A stretch of 64,000 nt of DNA, from positions 46,198,490 to 46,262,489 of the forward strand of contig NC_090709.1 in the NCBI RefSeq assembly GCF_040954835.1. Direction: 5' to 3'. This document shows, piece by piece, positions 21,655-33,527 of this stretch (positions are counted from its first letter, which is position 1; the number at the start of each line of letters is the position of its first letter). A program made the translations under genes and the position numbers. Below the pieces are notes generated by a model. That model did no database searches. It was given only the letters and a program-made list of their open reading frames with translations, and was not told the origin of the DNA. This stretch comes from Lepisosteus oculatus (lineage: Eukaryota; Chordata; Actinopteri; Semionotiformes; Lepisosteidae).

Positions 21655-22066
21655 TGTCTTTGGACTGTGCACATTTCAATCCGCTTAGTTTTGAATATTT
21701 ATATGGAATTTTACCACTAAAGGGAAATTTTAGTAGCTGAGCATAAAAAGAAGAGGAGCATAACGCATCTGAAGGTCATAAACGATATTAATTTTGGAAC
21801 ATAAACATACAGTATATAGCTGGTCTTGGTACTTTAAAGAAAAAAATACACACCAGTATTCCATTTCTCCCTAAACATTTTAAGCTTCGAAGTCTTTAAC
21901 TAACGTGATACCAGAGTCAACAAGCATACTTTTAGAATTTGATTAAAAGGGAATATAATATGAAATCGCGTATCTAAAGAATTTAATAACGGTATGATTA
22001 TAGTCGTGTGCTGCGACAGGGCTGTGTAGGGCTGTTTCGCCTGCCTGTTCATGCGAGTTCCCCTGT

Positions 22067-22135
22067 AGCCTACTGGTCTAGGTGCGTGACTACCAATGCA
22101 CAGGTTGTGTGTTCAAATCCAGCCTGTGCTGGACT
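22067..22135 (+). repeat. tRNA-like sequence, degenerate
   Basis: TGTAGCCTACTGGTCTAGG resembles a D-arm with A box and GTGTGTTCAAATCCAGCC resembles a T-arm with B box. A five-pair anticodon-type stem can form, but the loop has eight bases. The acceptor stem is poor. The inverted-repeat partner at 57600-57680 keeps the same layout. It may be a tRNA relic or part of a SINE. Confidence 0.4.
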
Positions 22136-24039
22136 TTTCTTTTAACAAACATTTCTTCGAAAAAATAGAATAGCGATATTATGGACAATCATTTGACTTT
22201 TATATTTCAAAATATCGCAACATGATCGATTCTAAGTCATTTTTGATAACAATGAATAGTCACCTTCTTCCCTTCTGACAGCGGTTCCTGCTTCTATTGT
22301 GTGTGTGTGTGCAACAGAGTAAATTTTTATAGAGAAATGGAGGCTGGACAGTATGCGTTACAATATAAACATTTATATTGATTTAAATCGTGTTCTGATT
22401 TAAATCGCAAACGCGTGTTTAATTATATGTGTTTTTTAATCATAATCAGGCTAATGCATTTCTACATTTTCTGTATGAACCAGCTTAGAGGTTCATACAG
22501 AAAGACAGCTTGTGTTTAAATTGAGTGTAAGGTAATTTATGGTTCTAAAGTCATGGTCAGCATTTATTATTGTACTGTGCTGTAAACTTTTTCTGTGCCT
22601 AGTCACATTATTTTATAGAGTTTTTATTGCGTTATTAAATCCGGTGGCGCTGTGTGTTAGTTTCCTGACTCCCATTATTTAAACTGCGACACTGATCATT
22701 CATCTCTAAATAAACTTTATTTTATATAGCGTTTTAGGCGAATAGGTAATTAGATTGCTCATAAACCTAATCGCTTTTTCTACATAAACACAGCGTGATT
22801 GCTCTCTGAAAATGCTTTTCCTTTATTTTTAAAGTAGGCTCAGATTTCAACTATAGATCGTATTATTATAAACTTTCTTGGAAAAATGTATTTTATGTAA
22901 ACCATGTTTGCTATTAATTCATTTAGGGCTAAAATACATCCATTGTCTTCCAATCGAGTCGAGTTGACATTGGAAGCCTGCCACACCCGGACTGTTAAAC
23001 CAACGCATTAGCACGTCGCCAGTATTGGCTTTAGTATTCCCCCTCTCCCCTCAATTCAATTCAAGTCAAGATGTTTTATTTGCATGACAGATGGGTACAA
23101 GCAGTGTTGGGTATGTATATTGTAACGCTTACGGCAGACAGGCACTGTGTAAGAGCCAGCGCACCAGAGCAGCGCACCGAGGGAGCGTCTGCATTTCTAA
23201 CTTAGTTTTTAAAATTAGTCAAGCAATATGAAGCATCTCCTTTTACTTAGTGCCTGAGCATAAAAAGAATAGGTGCATACTGCAACACGTGTGAAGTCCA
23301 TAAACGATATTAATTTTGGAACTTAAATATACAGTATATGGCTGGTCTCGGTACTTTAAAGAAAACATACACACCAGTATTCCATTTCTCCCTAAATATT
23401 TTAAGCATCAAAGTCTTTAACTAACGCGATACCAAAGTCAACAAGCATACTTTTAGAATTTGATTAAAAGGGAATATAATATGGAATCGCGTATCTCAAG
23501 AAATTAATAACGATATAATTATATTCATGTTGCAAAAGAACTGCAAAGGACATAAAAACTCCCTTGCTTTTAACAGAGCATTCCATAATTTCTAACTACG
23601 AAAATGCCAGGTGAAAGGATTTGTAAACATATTTTGTTAAAGCAAGTCAGTTTTTTCCGCAACACATAAAATACATTTTTCCAAGAAAGATTAGCCTTTG
23701 TCACTAATGAAACCACTAAATAAAGACATAAATATAGAAATCTTAAGATTTGTTTTATTTAATGTTGGTAGCAGGATGAACTGTCAGAGTGTATATTTTG
23801 TCGCAGAGTTGCTGCAAGATGTTAACAGTGAAAAAGGTATTTAGAAATGAGTTATTTCAAGATGAAAATTTTCAGAATAATTGCAAATCTAGCAGGATAG
23901 AGAAAGCACAGAAAACTGGCAGTTAGATTGATCAGATTAGTATGAAAAGTCATTTAGCAAAGGGAATGAGAAGAGTGACAAACTAGTATACTTTAGATCT
24001 TTTTTTCTGAACCAGGGAAAATCTGATCATGTTTCCCTA

Positions 24040-24400
24040 TAACAATAATAAAAAACTTTATTTGATATATCACCATTAAAGGTGGCATCTCAAAGCAATA
24101 CAGTAGATGTAAAAACAGATAAAAGGACCACAGATTACAAAGTAAATGCATATAAGAAAGACAAGCAGTTAGAGGTGCTACCAAAATTAGAAAATGAAGC
24201 AGATACAGACACTAAGTCTTCTGAAAAGAAATGTTCTGAGGTTAGATTTAAACTGGCCCTGGTGTGTGTGTGTTTGTGTCTGTCTGTCCTGTGATGGACT
24301 GGCGCTATGTCCAGGGTGTATTCTGCCTTGTGTCCGTCACTTACTGGGATAGGCTCCAAATCCTCTGTACTGGATAAAGAGATTAGAAATGGATGGAAGT
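24040..24400. repeat. LINE 3' end (minus strand) abutting a truncated tRNA-derived SINE (plus strand)
   Basis: On the minus strand, 24255-24040 carries a C-terminal LINE-like tail (SNLRTxLFRRLS) and ends in CAAATAAAG-type sequence. From about 24255 the plus strand has the body of a common fish SINE (GTGATGGACTGGCGCTATGT to TGGATAAAGAGATTAG). The tRNA head is absent here. The same junction is seen inverted at 54755-55115. Confidence 0.65.
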
Positions 24401-25519
24401 AAAGGCACTGAAGAAACCCAGAAAGCCACTATGAAATGGCAGCATCTCACTGACAATAAAACATTTTATAGTGCTGGCATAAGGAAACAGCCTTTCCACC
24501 TCTCTTGCACATCAGTATCCATACCTAGTTATTTAAACAAATTGCCTCTAATTATAAACATCTTAATATGCTGGCTCTGTGGATCCACATCAGCTATGTT
24601 TGCCCATTCCTTCAATTCATGTGCATCCAACACACAGTTCAACGCTAGCAACTACACAAAATCTAAAATATGAGCTCTACTTGCCACTTACAATACCAAC
24701 AGTACCAGTTAACTTTAGTAGTGACATTTTCATGGATCTGTTTAACAATAAAATTTACAACATCAGACTTCAGACACAATTAAGCAGACCTCAAAAAAGT
24801 CTGGTACAAACATTTTCAGCATGGAATAAACCTTTACTTTAATGGTATAAACCTTAAATGGATTCATATTCTCAATAAGATTTGGTGCTCAGTAACATGA
24901 CTTAGAAAATGACAGAAGACATACGTATCATGCTTATCCTTCTATTTTTCATAATCGTAAACTCCTTAAGGCAGTTACATTTTCTCTGTTCTGACCTGGA
25001 GTTACAGAGAAATTTAAATTCTAATAAGAGATTTGTAATGAGGAAAGTCATACCAATCACTCATACAGTACCAGGATTTGCAATTACAATATAAATACTT
25101 TCTTTCTGTATGTGTTTATATTTGCAGTTTGAGTCTATGGCATTCCTTTGGGGGTCTATACTCCAAGGCATGACTTTTTTATGTATAAACATCAGTATTT
25201 ACTGCTATTAATTACTGTACGATTTATAGTTGAAATCTGAGCCTAGATATAAAGTTAGATATAAAGTTAAAATCTCGACAAAGCAATGTAGGAAATACAG
25301 AGAAAATAAATCCTTTCTGACATCTAAAATCAGTTTCGATCAAGGTCTCTAAAACGAACAAGAAAAAGAGGATTTTCGGAGGGCAATTATGCTGTGTTTA
25401 TATAGAATAAGTGATTTATGAGCAATCTAATTTCTTGTTCGTTTAAAACAGTGAAATGTCAGCTGAAAAAGATCGCACCAGAAACAGCACTCTCTCTGCC
25501 TGTCATAGACGTTCAGGAA

Positions 25520-26088
25520 TGTCACGCCCGACATCCCTCCTTAGAGGGCGCTCCACTGCTCTCATTATTATTCGTGTCATTTAGCTCTTCAGGTGTACCC
25601 TTTTAGTGTTCTTATTTAAAGACCAGCTCCTCCAGTCCTCGGGGCTCATCATTAGGTTAAGTTGTCGCGAGGCCCGCCTAGCACCAGGAAACCCTATGTC
25701 CGTCTCCTGAGGGCATAGGCCTCATCCCCGACACCTCCCGTTTCCTGAGCCCGGGGTCTGGAGGATCTCGCCCCGTCACCCTTGGACCTCCATGTTTCGG
25801 TTGTCTGTGTGCTCCTCCCTCCGGGGATTTTAACTTTGTCGCGTTCCAGGATGGATTTCCAGTTTATGGACTTTCGGACCGTGCTTTGACCTGCCCTTGG
25901 ACCCGTTTGGATTTGGATGCCGCTTTGTCTTCCCCGTACACCGTCTCACGGACTGTCACTATTATTTTGTGCACTATTAAACCCCTGTGTGTTCCTTTTT
26001 ACCACGCCTCCTGTTTTCTCCAGCTCTTACCGCATCGCATAGGGTCTTCTACAAGATCCGACACGGATTCCAGTCCGTGTCCGTTACA
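25520..26088 (+). repeat. 5' LTR of the small LTR element
   Basis: Same length as the 3' copy. Contains a TATA-like CTTATTTAAAG about 90 bases in and ends GTCCGTTACA. Confidence 0.9.
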
Positions 26089-26502
26089 GAATGATGAGCC
26101 TACGCTAGACCCCGCGAGCGGTAATCTGGAACACCCGGAACCTCATCTGGACCTTTTTCTTTTCAAGATGCCCTTCCTGTTTTTCTGTCAAGATCCATTC
26201 CTGTTTCGCTGGACAAGGTATTTTTTGTGGATTTTTTTTTAAAGGAATTCTTGGATTTTTTTTTCCTGGACCGTTTTGTTTCTCCGTTTTTCTTTCCCCG
26301 CTGGAACTATTTTGAGAGTGGACAGCCCTACCGTTTTGTATATAGTATTCTCCGGTTTTATCTCTTGTGTATATAGTGATTCTGAATTTCCTTCTCTGGT
26401 TGTATATAGTCTGTGCTTGTGATATTCTTGTTGATAGTATTGCCCTTATTTTTAATTGTGTAGGGCGTCAGGAGCCGCCCTTGAAGGGGGGGGGGGGGAT
26501 AC

Positions 26503-27071
26503 TGTCACACCCGACCTCCCTCCCTAGAGGGCGCTCCACTGCTCTCATTATTGTTCGTGTCATTTAGCTCTTCAGGTGTACCCTTTTAGTATTCTTATTT
26601 AAAGACCAGCTCCTCCAGTCCTCGGGGCTCATCATTAGGTTAAGTTGTCGCGAGGCCCGCCTAGCACCAGGAAACCCTACGTCCATCTCCTGAGGGCATA
26701 GGCCTCATCCCCGACACCTCCCGTTTCCTGAGCCCGGGGTCTGGAGGATCTCGCCCGTCACCCTTGGACCTCCATGTTTCGTTTGTCTGTGTGCTCCCCC
26801 CTCCCGGGGATTTTAACTTTGTCGCGTTCCAGGATGGACTTCCAGTTTATGGACTTTCGGACCGTGCTTTGACCTGCCCTTGGACCCGTTTGGATTTGGA
26901 AGCCGCTTTGTCTTCCCTGTACACCGTCTCACGGACTGTCACTATTATTTTGTGCACTATTAAACCCCTGTGTGTTCCTTTTTACCACGCCTCCTGTTTT
27001 CTCCAGCTCTTACCGCATCCCATAGGGTCCTCTACAAGATCCGACACGGATTCCAGTCCGTGTCCGTTACA
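26503..27071 (+). repeat. 3' LTR of the small LTR element
   Basis: Differs from the 5' LTR at only scattered positions (for example CACACCCGACC for CACGCCCGACA at the start). It is preceded by the G-run polypurine tract. Confidence 0.9.
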
Positions 27072-27115
27072 AGGAAAGGCTGAATGAAGTCATGTCAAGT
27101 ACAATAATTCGGTGA

Positions 27116-27310
27116 TCAATAATAACAGTTGTAGGACAGTATATAAGGAGGATAAGGATTTTGAAGTTGACTCGAAATCTGATAGGTAACCAGTGCAAGG
27201 ACTTGAAAACAGGTGTAATGCATCCCTGATAGGATTCTTGCTGTCATATTCTGAACATATTGAAGATTGCTCAGTGTGGATTCAATTTCCCCAGTGAACA
27301 GGCTGTGCAT
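27116..27310 (-). pseudogene. LINE C-terminal fragment
   Basis: The minus-strand frame contains ESTLSNLQYVQNMTARILSG, matching the LQ-x-x-QN-x-x-AR block after the reverse transcriptase in L2/CR1-like LINEs. Only about 64 residues remain and no reverse transcriptase is attached. The nearly identical partner lies at 50639-50833 on the other strand in the inverted-repeat arm. Confidence 0.6.
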
Positions 27311-27944
27311 TTATTAATTCTAGAAAAAAAAGCCTTTCTTGATTTCTCTAGTTCTTAGTTTCTCTAGTTCCCTTTAAAATAAACTATTATTCCACAATGC
27401 AGAGTATTACATGGCCAGTATTTACACATGATATTTGTGATTTAAAGAAATTAACACAAGCAGCTTTTGGAGATTTAAGTGTTGGCTGAGTTATTGCAGG
27501 ATAAAAGACTCGAGATGTTGGTAAGAAGAAGATAATCTGGGGAAAGCTGAGGAATACACTTATAACAAGAACACTTCCTAATGGGGTTAGGCATAACCTT
27601 TTGATGAAGATGATGAAGTTAACAGACTATATGTTTACATAGATACTGAAATAAGGATTGTATTTTAGATTATGTGTAGTTGCTGGCATTGAACTGTGTG
27701 TTGGATGCACATGAATTGAAGGAATGGGCAAACATAGCTGATGCGGATCCACAGAGCCAGCATATTAAGATGTTTATAATTAGAGGCAATTTGTTTAAAT
27801 AACTAGGTATGGATACTGATGTGCAAGAGAGGTGGAAAGGCTGTTTCCTTAAGCCAGCACTATAAAATGTTTTATTCTCAGTGAGATGCTGCCATTTCAT
27901 AGTGGGTTTCTAACACTCTGTATGGTTCCATCCACACAGTGCCT

Positions 27945-28275
27945 TTACTTCCATTTCTAATCTCTTTATCCAGTACAGAGGATTTGGAGCCTATCCCAGT
28001 AAGCAACGGACACAAGGCAGAATACACCCTGGACATAGCGCCAGTCCATCACAGGACAGACAGACACAAACACACACACACCAGGGCCAGTTTTCCCATA
28101 AACCAATTAACTTACCAGTATATTTTGGAGTGCGAGAGGGAGTCATATCACACATATGGAGAAAAACCATGTAACCGAGAGAGAACATGTAAACCCCACA
28201 CACACAGGATGGCAGGAATTGAACCTAGGACCCCAGTGCTGCAAGATAGCAATGCTAACCACTTTCCCACTATTA
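27945..28275 (-). mobile_element. tRNA-derived SINE, full length with head
   Basis: On the minus strand the element starts with a tRNA-like head (GTGGTTAGCATTGCTATCTT and GGTTCAATTCCTGCC as A and B boxes). It continues through a body including CATGTTCTCTC and TGGACTGGCGCTATGTCC, and ends TGGATAAAGAGATTAGAAAT. Promoter boxes and body order match the common fish SINE layout. The partner in the right arm is 49672-50010. Confidence 0.8.
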
Positions 28276-29843
28276 TAAATGGATATCTTAGTTATCTTTC
28301 TAGTTCACAGGTTTGCATGCATAATTTAATTTTGAAAGCCACTGAGACATCAGGTACTACTGTTGTATTTATGAAAAAGAAACAAAACAAAAAACATACT
28401 AACAACTGTGCTATCCTACTCCTTAGTTAATACATTTTATTATTCATAAACAGTTAACATTGTTAGCAAAATATTTTGAATTATATTTAACCCTATTTTT
28501 TCTTTAAGTTTGTATTTAACATATTATATGATAGTCAGACTTAATGTATATTTGAACAATGAAAATATATTTTTACAAGATTTTACATTAAGCACTTAAA
28601 ATTAATATGGTTAATAATAGTAAACTGTAACATGCTGTAACAAGATCGGTTAAACTGCGAAGAAAATGCTTTCAGAGAAAATGTTTCAGGTGTGAAGAAC
28701 ATAGATCTCCAATGCAATTTCAACCAAACCTGTTCCCACACACCCTGCCCCCACTACCATTAGAATATACACAAAGCACTCAAATCTTTTGAGCTAATGA
28801 TCAGGTGACCCGAGAGAGAGAGAGAGAAACACCAAGGGGTGCGGAACTATTTACATGGAAAACGGGCGATCTCCCCAGACTGTCCGCCCGTTTCACTGTT
28901 ACCTGGATACCTCTTTATTTAGAACTCACTAACACTGATTTTTAGTTTAGAAGGATTCAAGTAGGGTTTTAGATGAAAGGCAGCGACCTTAATCAAGCCT
29001 AAATCATAACTGAACCCATTCAGAGCCTACATTACATTTTAGCGTTTCATTCTGAGCAGAAGACCCTCACACCTGAAGAAGGGGGAGGTGTTTTTCGCTA
29101 GAAATCTCGCCTGCTTCTACTTTACAACCGGAGTGCTGGCTGTGACGAATTAAACCGGTTTCACAGGTTTCAATCACAGACCATGTGACATGGGAGTCAG
29201 GAAAATAACACACAGCGCCACCGGATTCGATAACGCTATAAAAACGCTATAAAATAATGTGACTTGGCACAGAACAAGTTTACAGCACAGTACAATAATA
29301 AATGCTGACCATGACTTTAGAAGCATAAATTGTCTTACACTCAATTTAAACACAAGCTGTCTTTAGCCCTCTAAGCTGGTTCATACAGAAATGTAGAGAT
29401 CCAGGCTCAGAACACACAGCTTCATTAGCGAATACATATGCAGGACAACTAGAGAAGACGTTTTACAGAGGATGGATTTTTAGAAACATCCCATCAGTGA
29501 CATCACTGAAGTCAACTCCTAGGTACTGTAACTGTCGTGTGGATAGTTTCACAAGAATCAGACAAAGGTTTAAGCATCGCTTGTTCTAGATAAAACTGCA
29601 AAAAAAAACAACAACAACCTATAATGTACTTTTTTGCGGCTCTGTTTGCCCAAATCATATATTCACAAGTGAAATCTAGAAAATAATATATAAAATATAT
29701 TTAATATATAAAATAAATAACCAAAATCCGCAATATGGAAACAGAACCTGTGTAATTGTTGATAGATGATGTACTCGTAACATTTTTTCAAGACGAACTA
29801 CAACATTTAAAAAATGACTTGTATGTACTTGATATCTCTAATC
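28276..29843. other. Arm DNA without recognised gene
   Basis: AT-rich, mostly unique sequence except that it matches 47726-49670 in inverted orientation. There is a short GA-rich run near 28815 and no domain-bearing frame. Confidence 0.5.
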
Positions 29844-29864
29844 TACATTTCTCTTCTCTCCTCC

Positions 29865-30056
29865 TCACTGATAGTGGTGAGTGTTCTGGCGCACTATGGC
29901 TGCCGTCGCATCATCCAGGTGGATGCTGCACATTGGTGGTGGTGGAGGGGAGTCCCCATTACCTGTAAAGCGCTTTGAGTGGAGTGTCCAGAAAAGTGCT
30001 ACATAAGTGTAAGCAATTATTATTATTATTATTATTATTAATGAGCACAACACTTG
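29865..30056 (+). repeat. Retroelement 3' tail and (TTA)n microsatellite
   Basis: TAAAGCGCTTTGAGTGGAGT followed by AAAAGTGCTACATAAGTGTA is the widely seen fish retroelement tail ending in a TTA/ATT run (about 30017-30041). It is absent from the corresponding place of the right arm. Confidence 0.65.
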
Positions 30057-30076
30057 ATTACAGTAAAAAAATCATT

Positions 30077-30733
30077 AAAAAATAAAGAAATGTTCCACAA
30101 CTCAAAGCAAGGTTGTATAAGGTTAGGGGAGCTGTCTGATGTGTAAAACACCTGGTTGCAGCACTGTGGCTGTTGTGCTTGAAGAGCTATTGACTCGTGA
30201 ATAGCACCCTCCGATCACCATGTACCGCCTGTCTAATGGTGCCATATTGAAAACATCATAAAAAAATAAAGAAAGGGACACAGCCACAGCAAGATTGTAT
30301 AAGGTTAGGTGGCCTGTCTGGTGTGTAAAACACCTGGTTGCAGCACTTTGGCTGTTGTGCTTGAAGAGCTATTGACTCGTGAATACCACCCCCCTATCCC
30401 CATGTACCGGCTGTCTAATGGTGCCATATTGAAAAAATCATTACAAAATAAATAAAGGGGCCACAGGCACAGCAAGGTTGTATAAGGTTAGGGGGCCTGT
30501 CTGGTGTGTAAAACATATGGTTTCAGCAGTGTGGCTGTTGTATTTGAATTGCTATTGAGCCATGAAGAAGACCCACCTATCCCAATGTATTACCTGTAGT
30601 GTTACCTTCAGAAAATCATAAAAAAATAAAGAAAGGGGTCACAGCCACAGCAAGGTTGTATGAGGTTAGGGGGCCTGTCTGGTGTGTAAAACATATGGTT
30701 TCAGCAGTGTGGCTGTTGTATTTGAATTGCTAT
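30077..30733 (+). repeat. Satellite-like array, ~180-bp units (part before the retroelement)
   Basis: Units starting with AAAAAATAAAGAAA at about 30077, 30260, 30443 and 30619 share CACAGCAAGGTTGTATAAGG and GGCCTGTCTGGTGTGTAAAA. The fourth unit is cut by the retroelement and resumes at 38747. Confidence 0.85.
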
Positions 30734-32114
30734 TGTAGCGGCAATGCTTGTTAATAAGACAGAATTAAGCGTTGGTATGCTGTCCTAAAGGAGGCCCCAT
30801 CTCACCCTCCATCTCTGTGGTGCAGCCACAGAGAAAGTATTCATGCAGGCTGATTTAAGATGTTTTGTTTTGATAAGGAACAAGCTCCCAGACGGGGATG
30901 CACTTAGCTAAGCCTGGCTATCATGATCAATGGTCATCCATTGGCGCCTATCAGTCTAGAGAGTGCCGAATGGACATCTGGACTGCATTCCTAAGTGTCA
31001 AGAGTAAGTGACTTATATCTCATCTTGACCAACCAATCAGGGACTGGCAGGGCGTGGTAATACCATGTGGGTCTCCAATGCCCGCCAAACTCTCAACCAA
31101 TCAGCACACATCTGGGTCTTGGTCAAAAAGGGAGCGCAAGCTCAGATCGGGGCTCTCCTTGGTCATTTTCGCGCATCCTCAGAGACAATCACGTGACAAC
31201 TGCTGTTGTCTGCAAAAGGACTTGGACTTTGTTCTAAGCGCGAGGCCGAGGATCCCGTACGTACTCAGAATTCTACCAACGTGAATGCTCCGCTTGATCA
31301 ATGGCAGCCTACAGTTGGACCCTTGTCGACAACCTGAATAGCTTATTCAGAAGCAGCGCTGGACCGGGAATGAACCAGCTTCTTCCCAGGCAAAAGAGTG
31401 ACTTGTGAGGACTCGCGGTCACACTCTGTGCATAGAGACTTTCTACTAGCCAGCCGGACTGCTGGTAGATCCCCTCGGAGCAACGACTGCCCTGCGCGCC
31501 GCAGTCAGATTTCTCCGCCCGTTCTACTCCGAGCTGCACCTTGACTGGTTGGCTGGTAGCCAGAGGACGCCGACACAACGCCCATTGGACAACCGCTGCA
31601 ACAGAGGCTGCAACAGAGCCTGTCAGCTGGTTTGGTGTTCGTGCCGGGAGATTCCAAATCCATACACAGTGGATAAGTAAACCCCATGTTCTACATTGCG
31701 TCTCGAGAATTCAATTGTACTTCAACACAAGTTGTTATCAATTTAATTCATGAGTAATGTATTTACTTCCGAGTTTAGAGTAACAGTGGGTAATAACACT
31801 GATTAGCGATTTGGTAACTGAACGATATATATTGACATACATTCTCTGTTGTGTATCTCTTTGTGTTTGCATCTCTTCGAGATTATATACCTTGTATATT
31901 GATAACCCTCACAGTAAGGTCTGCCGCTCGTATCCAGGCAGACTAGTATATCTTTGGTGCACAATTTATATTAATAAATGTATCTCGTGTATTGAACCCG
32001 TGTGTGTGCGTTGTTAGTTGTTCTGACGATTGATTTTCTAAAAGCTACAATGAACAACCTCGTGATTACTGTTACAATTAATAATTGTCTTTGTAAACCC
32101 ATCAAACCACTACA
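30734..32114 (+). repeat. 5' LTR of the endogenous retroelement
   Basis: 1381 bases, TG...CA ended. A polyadenylation-type AATAAA lies near 31974. It is about 170 bases longer than the 3' LTR because of two blocks (about 31482-31530 and 31800-31925) missing there. Confidence 0.92.
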
Positions 32115-32388
32115 TTTAATGGAGTCCCTGTGCGGGCGAGTTTAGAATGAAATGAGAATCAATCGCACAGAATAACTGATGTTGCTGTGAGTTCAAGTTC
32201 AGCACAGCACCGCAGCTTCTATACGCGAATACCAGGTGTGCTGATAACTGCGTAAAGAAATCCCCCTGTTTTCTAGCATTTAGTGTAACGTGTGCTGATT
32301 GGAAATCCATCTGCTCGGGTGTTTAGATTCCATACTGTATTTTGGTAAAAAGGAAAAAAAGTAATACTCTTAAAGTTTATCTGACGTA
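32115..32388 (+). promoter_or_regulatory. Leader and possible primer-binding site of the retroelement
   Basis: A TGG-starting stretch (TGGAGTCCCTGTGCGGG at about 32120) lies five bases after the LTR, where a tRNA primer would bind. I could not match it with confidence to a specific tRNA 3' end. The rest of the leader is non-coding. Confidence 0.4.
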
Positions 32389-33527
32389 ATGACAATGGCT
32401 GCTAAAATGTCTGAAGTGGAGTCGCTTATAAGTACTATTTCTAGTGACGACAATCCTGGTTACTGGAGCGGTATCGAAAAGTTGAACTTTGATGATATTG
32501 AGAAGCTGCAAGTAAATCTTGTAACTAAGGTAGCGAACCAGCTTAACACAGGAGGGTCTGTGAATGCAGTTCAGGTCCTATCGAGTTTCGCCTTAAATCT
32601 AGCTAAACAGCTGGAACTGTCTTTGTCTGAGCTGACAAAGTTTCAAAAGCTTCAGGGAAAGCTAGAAAGATATAAGGCGGAGCGAGTTGAGTTGTTGGAT
32701 ATAATCAGAGAAAAGAGAGTGAAAAATGAGGAAAGTGAAGACAGACTCAGGGAAGTTTTAGGTAAATTAGATGACCTGTCTACTAGAGAAACTGCGGCTG
32801 AGGTAGGTAGGAGAGACCTGGAAGCGAGCTTGAAAGAAAAAGAAAAAGAAATAGAGAGTTTAAATGAGCTCAGCCAGGAAAGGCAAAAGGAGTTAGATGC
32901 TGCCGTACTGGAAGCAAAACAGGCTAGATCCCACTTGCATGCCAGCCCACCTAGCAGCCCGGAGCGCTCACCCAGCGCGCCGGGAGGGGGTTTCTCCCGG
33001 CCAGGGTCTGTGGTCGGATCGGCATAGGGGAGATCGCCGAGTCCTGCGCGAGACGCAAGGGCGATGCAATTCAGGCATAGACCCCTGCTCCTGATTATGG
33101 CCGTCCTCCTGCCCGCGGAGAAACCGTAAAAATTAACCTCCACTCCCTGAGGCAGTTAGCCAAAGATGTAGAAAGGTTTGACCCGTCAGTCTCAGGGAAT
33201 AATGTGGAAACCTACATCGATGAGCTGAGATATACTTTGCAGTTTATGCCCGGAGCGTCCGAACAGGAAAAGGCTATGTTAGTAAGGAAAACTACCAGCC
33301 GAGCGGTCCACCAGTGGATGTCTAGACAAGGACCGGAGGTCTGTAATAGCTTTGAGGAGCTGTGTCAGGCAATGATCGGAGAATTTTCGGCTTTTATCGA
33401 TCCCATAGCTGCTGTGGCCGCTGCGCACCATATTAAGCACGAAAAAGCTGAAGCCCCTCGCGACTATTATGAGTCGCCTGCACTTATTTTGCAGGGCGGA
33501 ATGAAGAGGGTTGCGAAGAGAACGTGA
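32389..33527 (+). pseudogene. gag-like region, broken
   Basis: The first frame (32389-33027, 212 residues) starts MTMAAKMSEVESL and is mainly a long Glu/Lys-rich coiled coil (about residues 75-175) followed by a Pro/Ser-rich tail (PPSSPERSPSAPGG). It ends in TAG. After about 100 disrupted bases a second frame (to 33527) has a capsid-like segment ([32 protein letters not shown]) resembling retroviral and Ty3-type capsid proteins. Near 33475-33485 the frame is lost by one base and capsid-like coding continues in the next frame. No complete Gag can be made from this copy. The coiled-coil N-terminus is reminiscent of matrix or trimerisation segments, which is inference. Confidence 0.7.

Larger units (their letters stand above)
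25520..27071 (+). mobile_element. Small non-autonomous LTR retrotransposon
   Basis: Two 569-base LTRs (25520-26088 and 26503-27071) start TGTCAC and end CCGTTACA. They are nearly identical, so the insertion is young. The host duplicated AGGAA (25515-25519 and 27072-27076). The 414-base interior has no gag or pol frame. A G-run ending GGGGATAC at about 26485-26502 sits directly before the 3' LTR as a polypurine tract. Transposition must rely on proteins from a related autonomous element. The inverted-repeat partner near 50875 carries the site with a single AGGAA and no element. Confidence 0.93.
21655..29843. repeat. Left arm of a very large imperfect inverted repeat
   Basis: The arm matches 47726-58080 in reverse order and orientation. 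Checkpoints: 21900-22140 with 57600-57860; 22430-22500 with 57230-57300; 23230-24300 with 54870-55985; 24400-25190 with 53975-54720; 25195-25519 with about 50880-51200; 27077-29843 with 47726-50875. Differences include a left-arm LTR element (25520-27071), about 2.8 kb only in the right arm (51205-53975), and smaller right-arm insertions near 56590-57040 and 55930-55990. The inner boundary is sharp after TTGATATCTCTAATC. Confidence 0.85.

Noticed and set aside
22960-23035. Possible tRNA-like fold around GACGTGCTAATGCG (minus strand)
   Set aside because: No convincing B box or acceptor stem in either arm copy.
24909-25094. 61-codon frame, also found inverted at 53930-54244
   Set aside because: Duplicated with the arms; no domain, start context or splice signals.
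27939-28430. 163-codon plus-strand frame
   Set aside because: Antisense reading of the SINE; same frame occurs wherever that SINE body is open.
32115-32140. Assigning the primer-binding site to a specific tRNA
   Set aside because: The TGGAGTCCC stretch does not match a tRNA 3' end that I can name with confidence.
32652-33143. 163-codon minus-strand frame opposite gag
   Set aside because: Ser/Leu-rich mirror of the Glu/Lys coiled-coil coding strand, a typical shadow frame.
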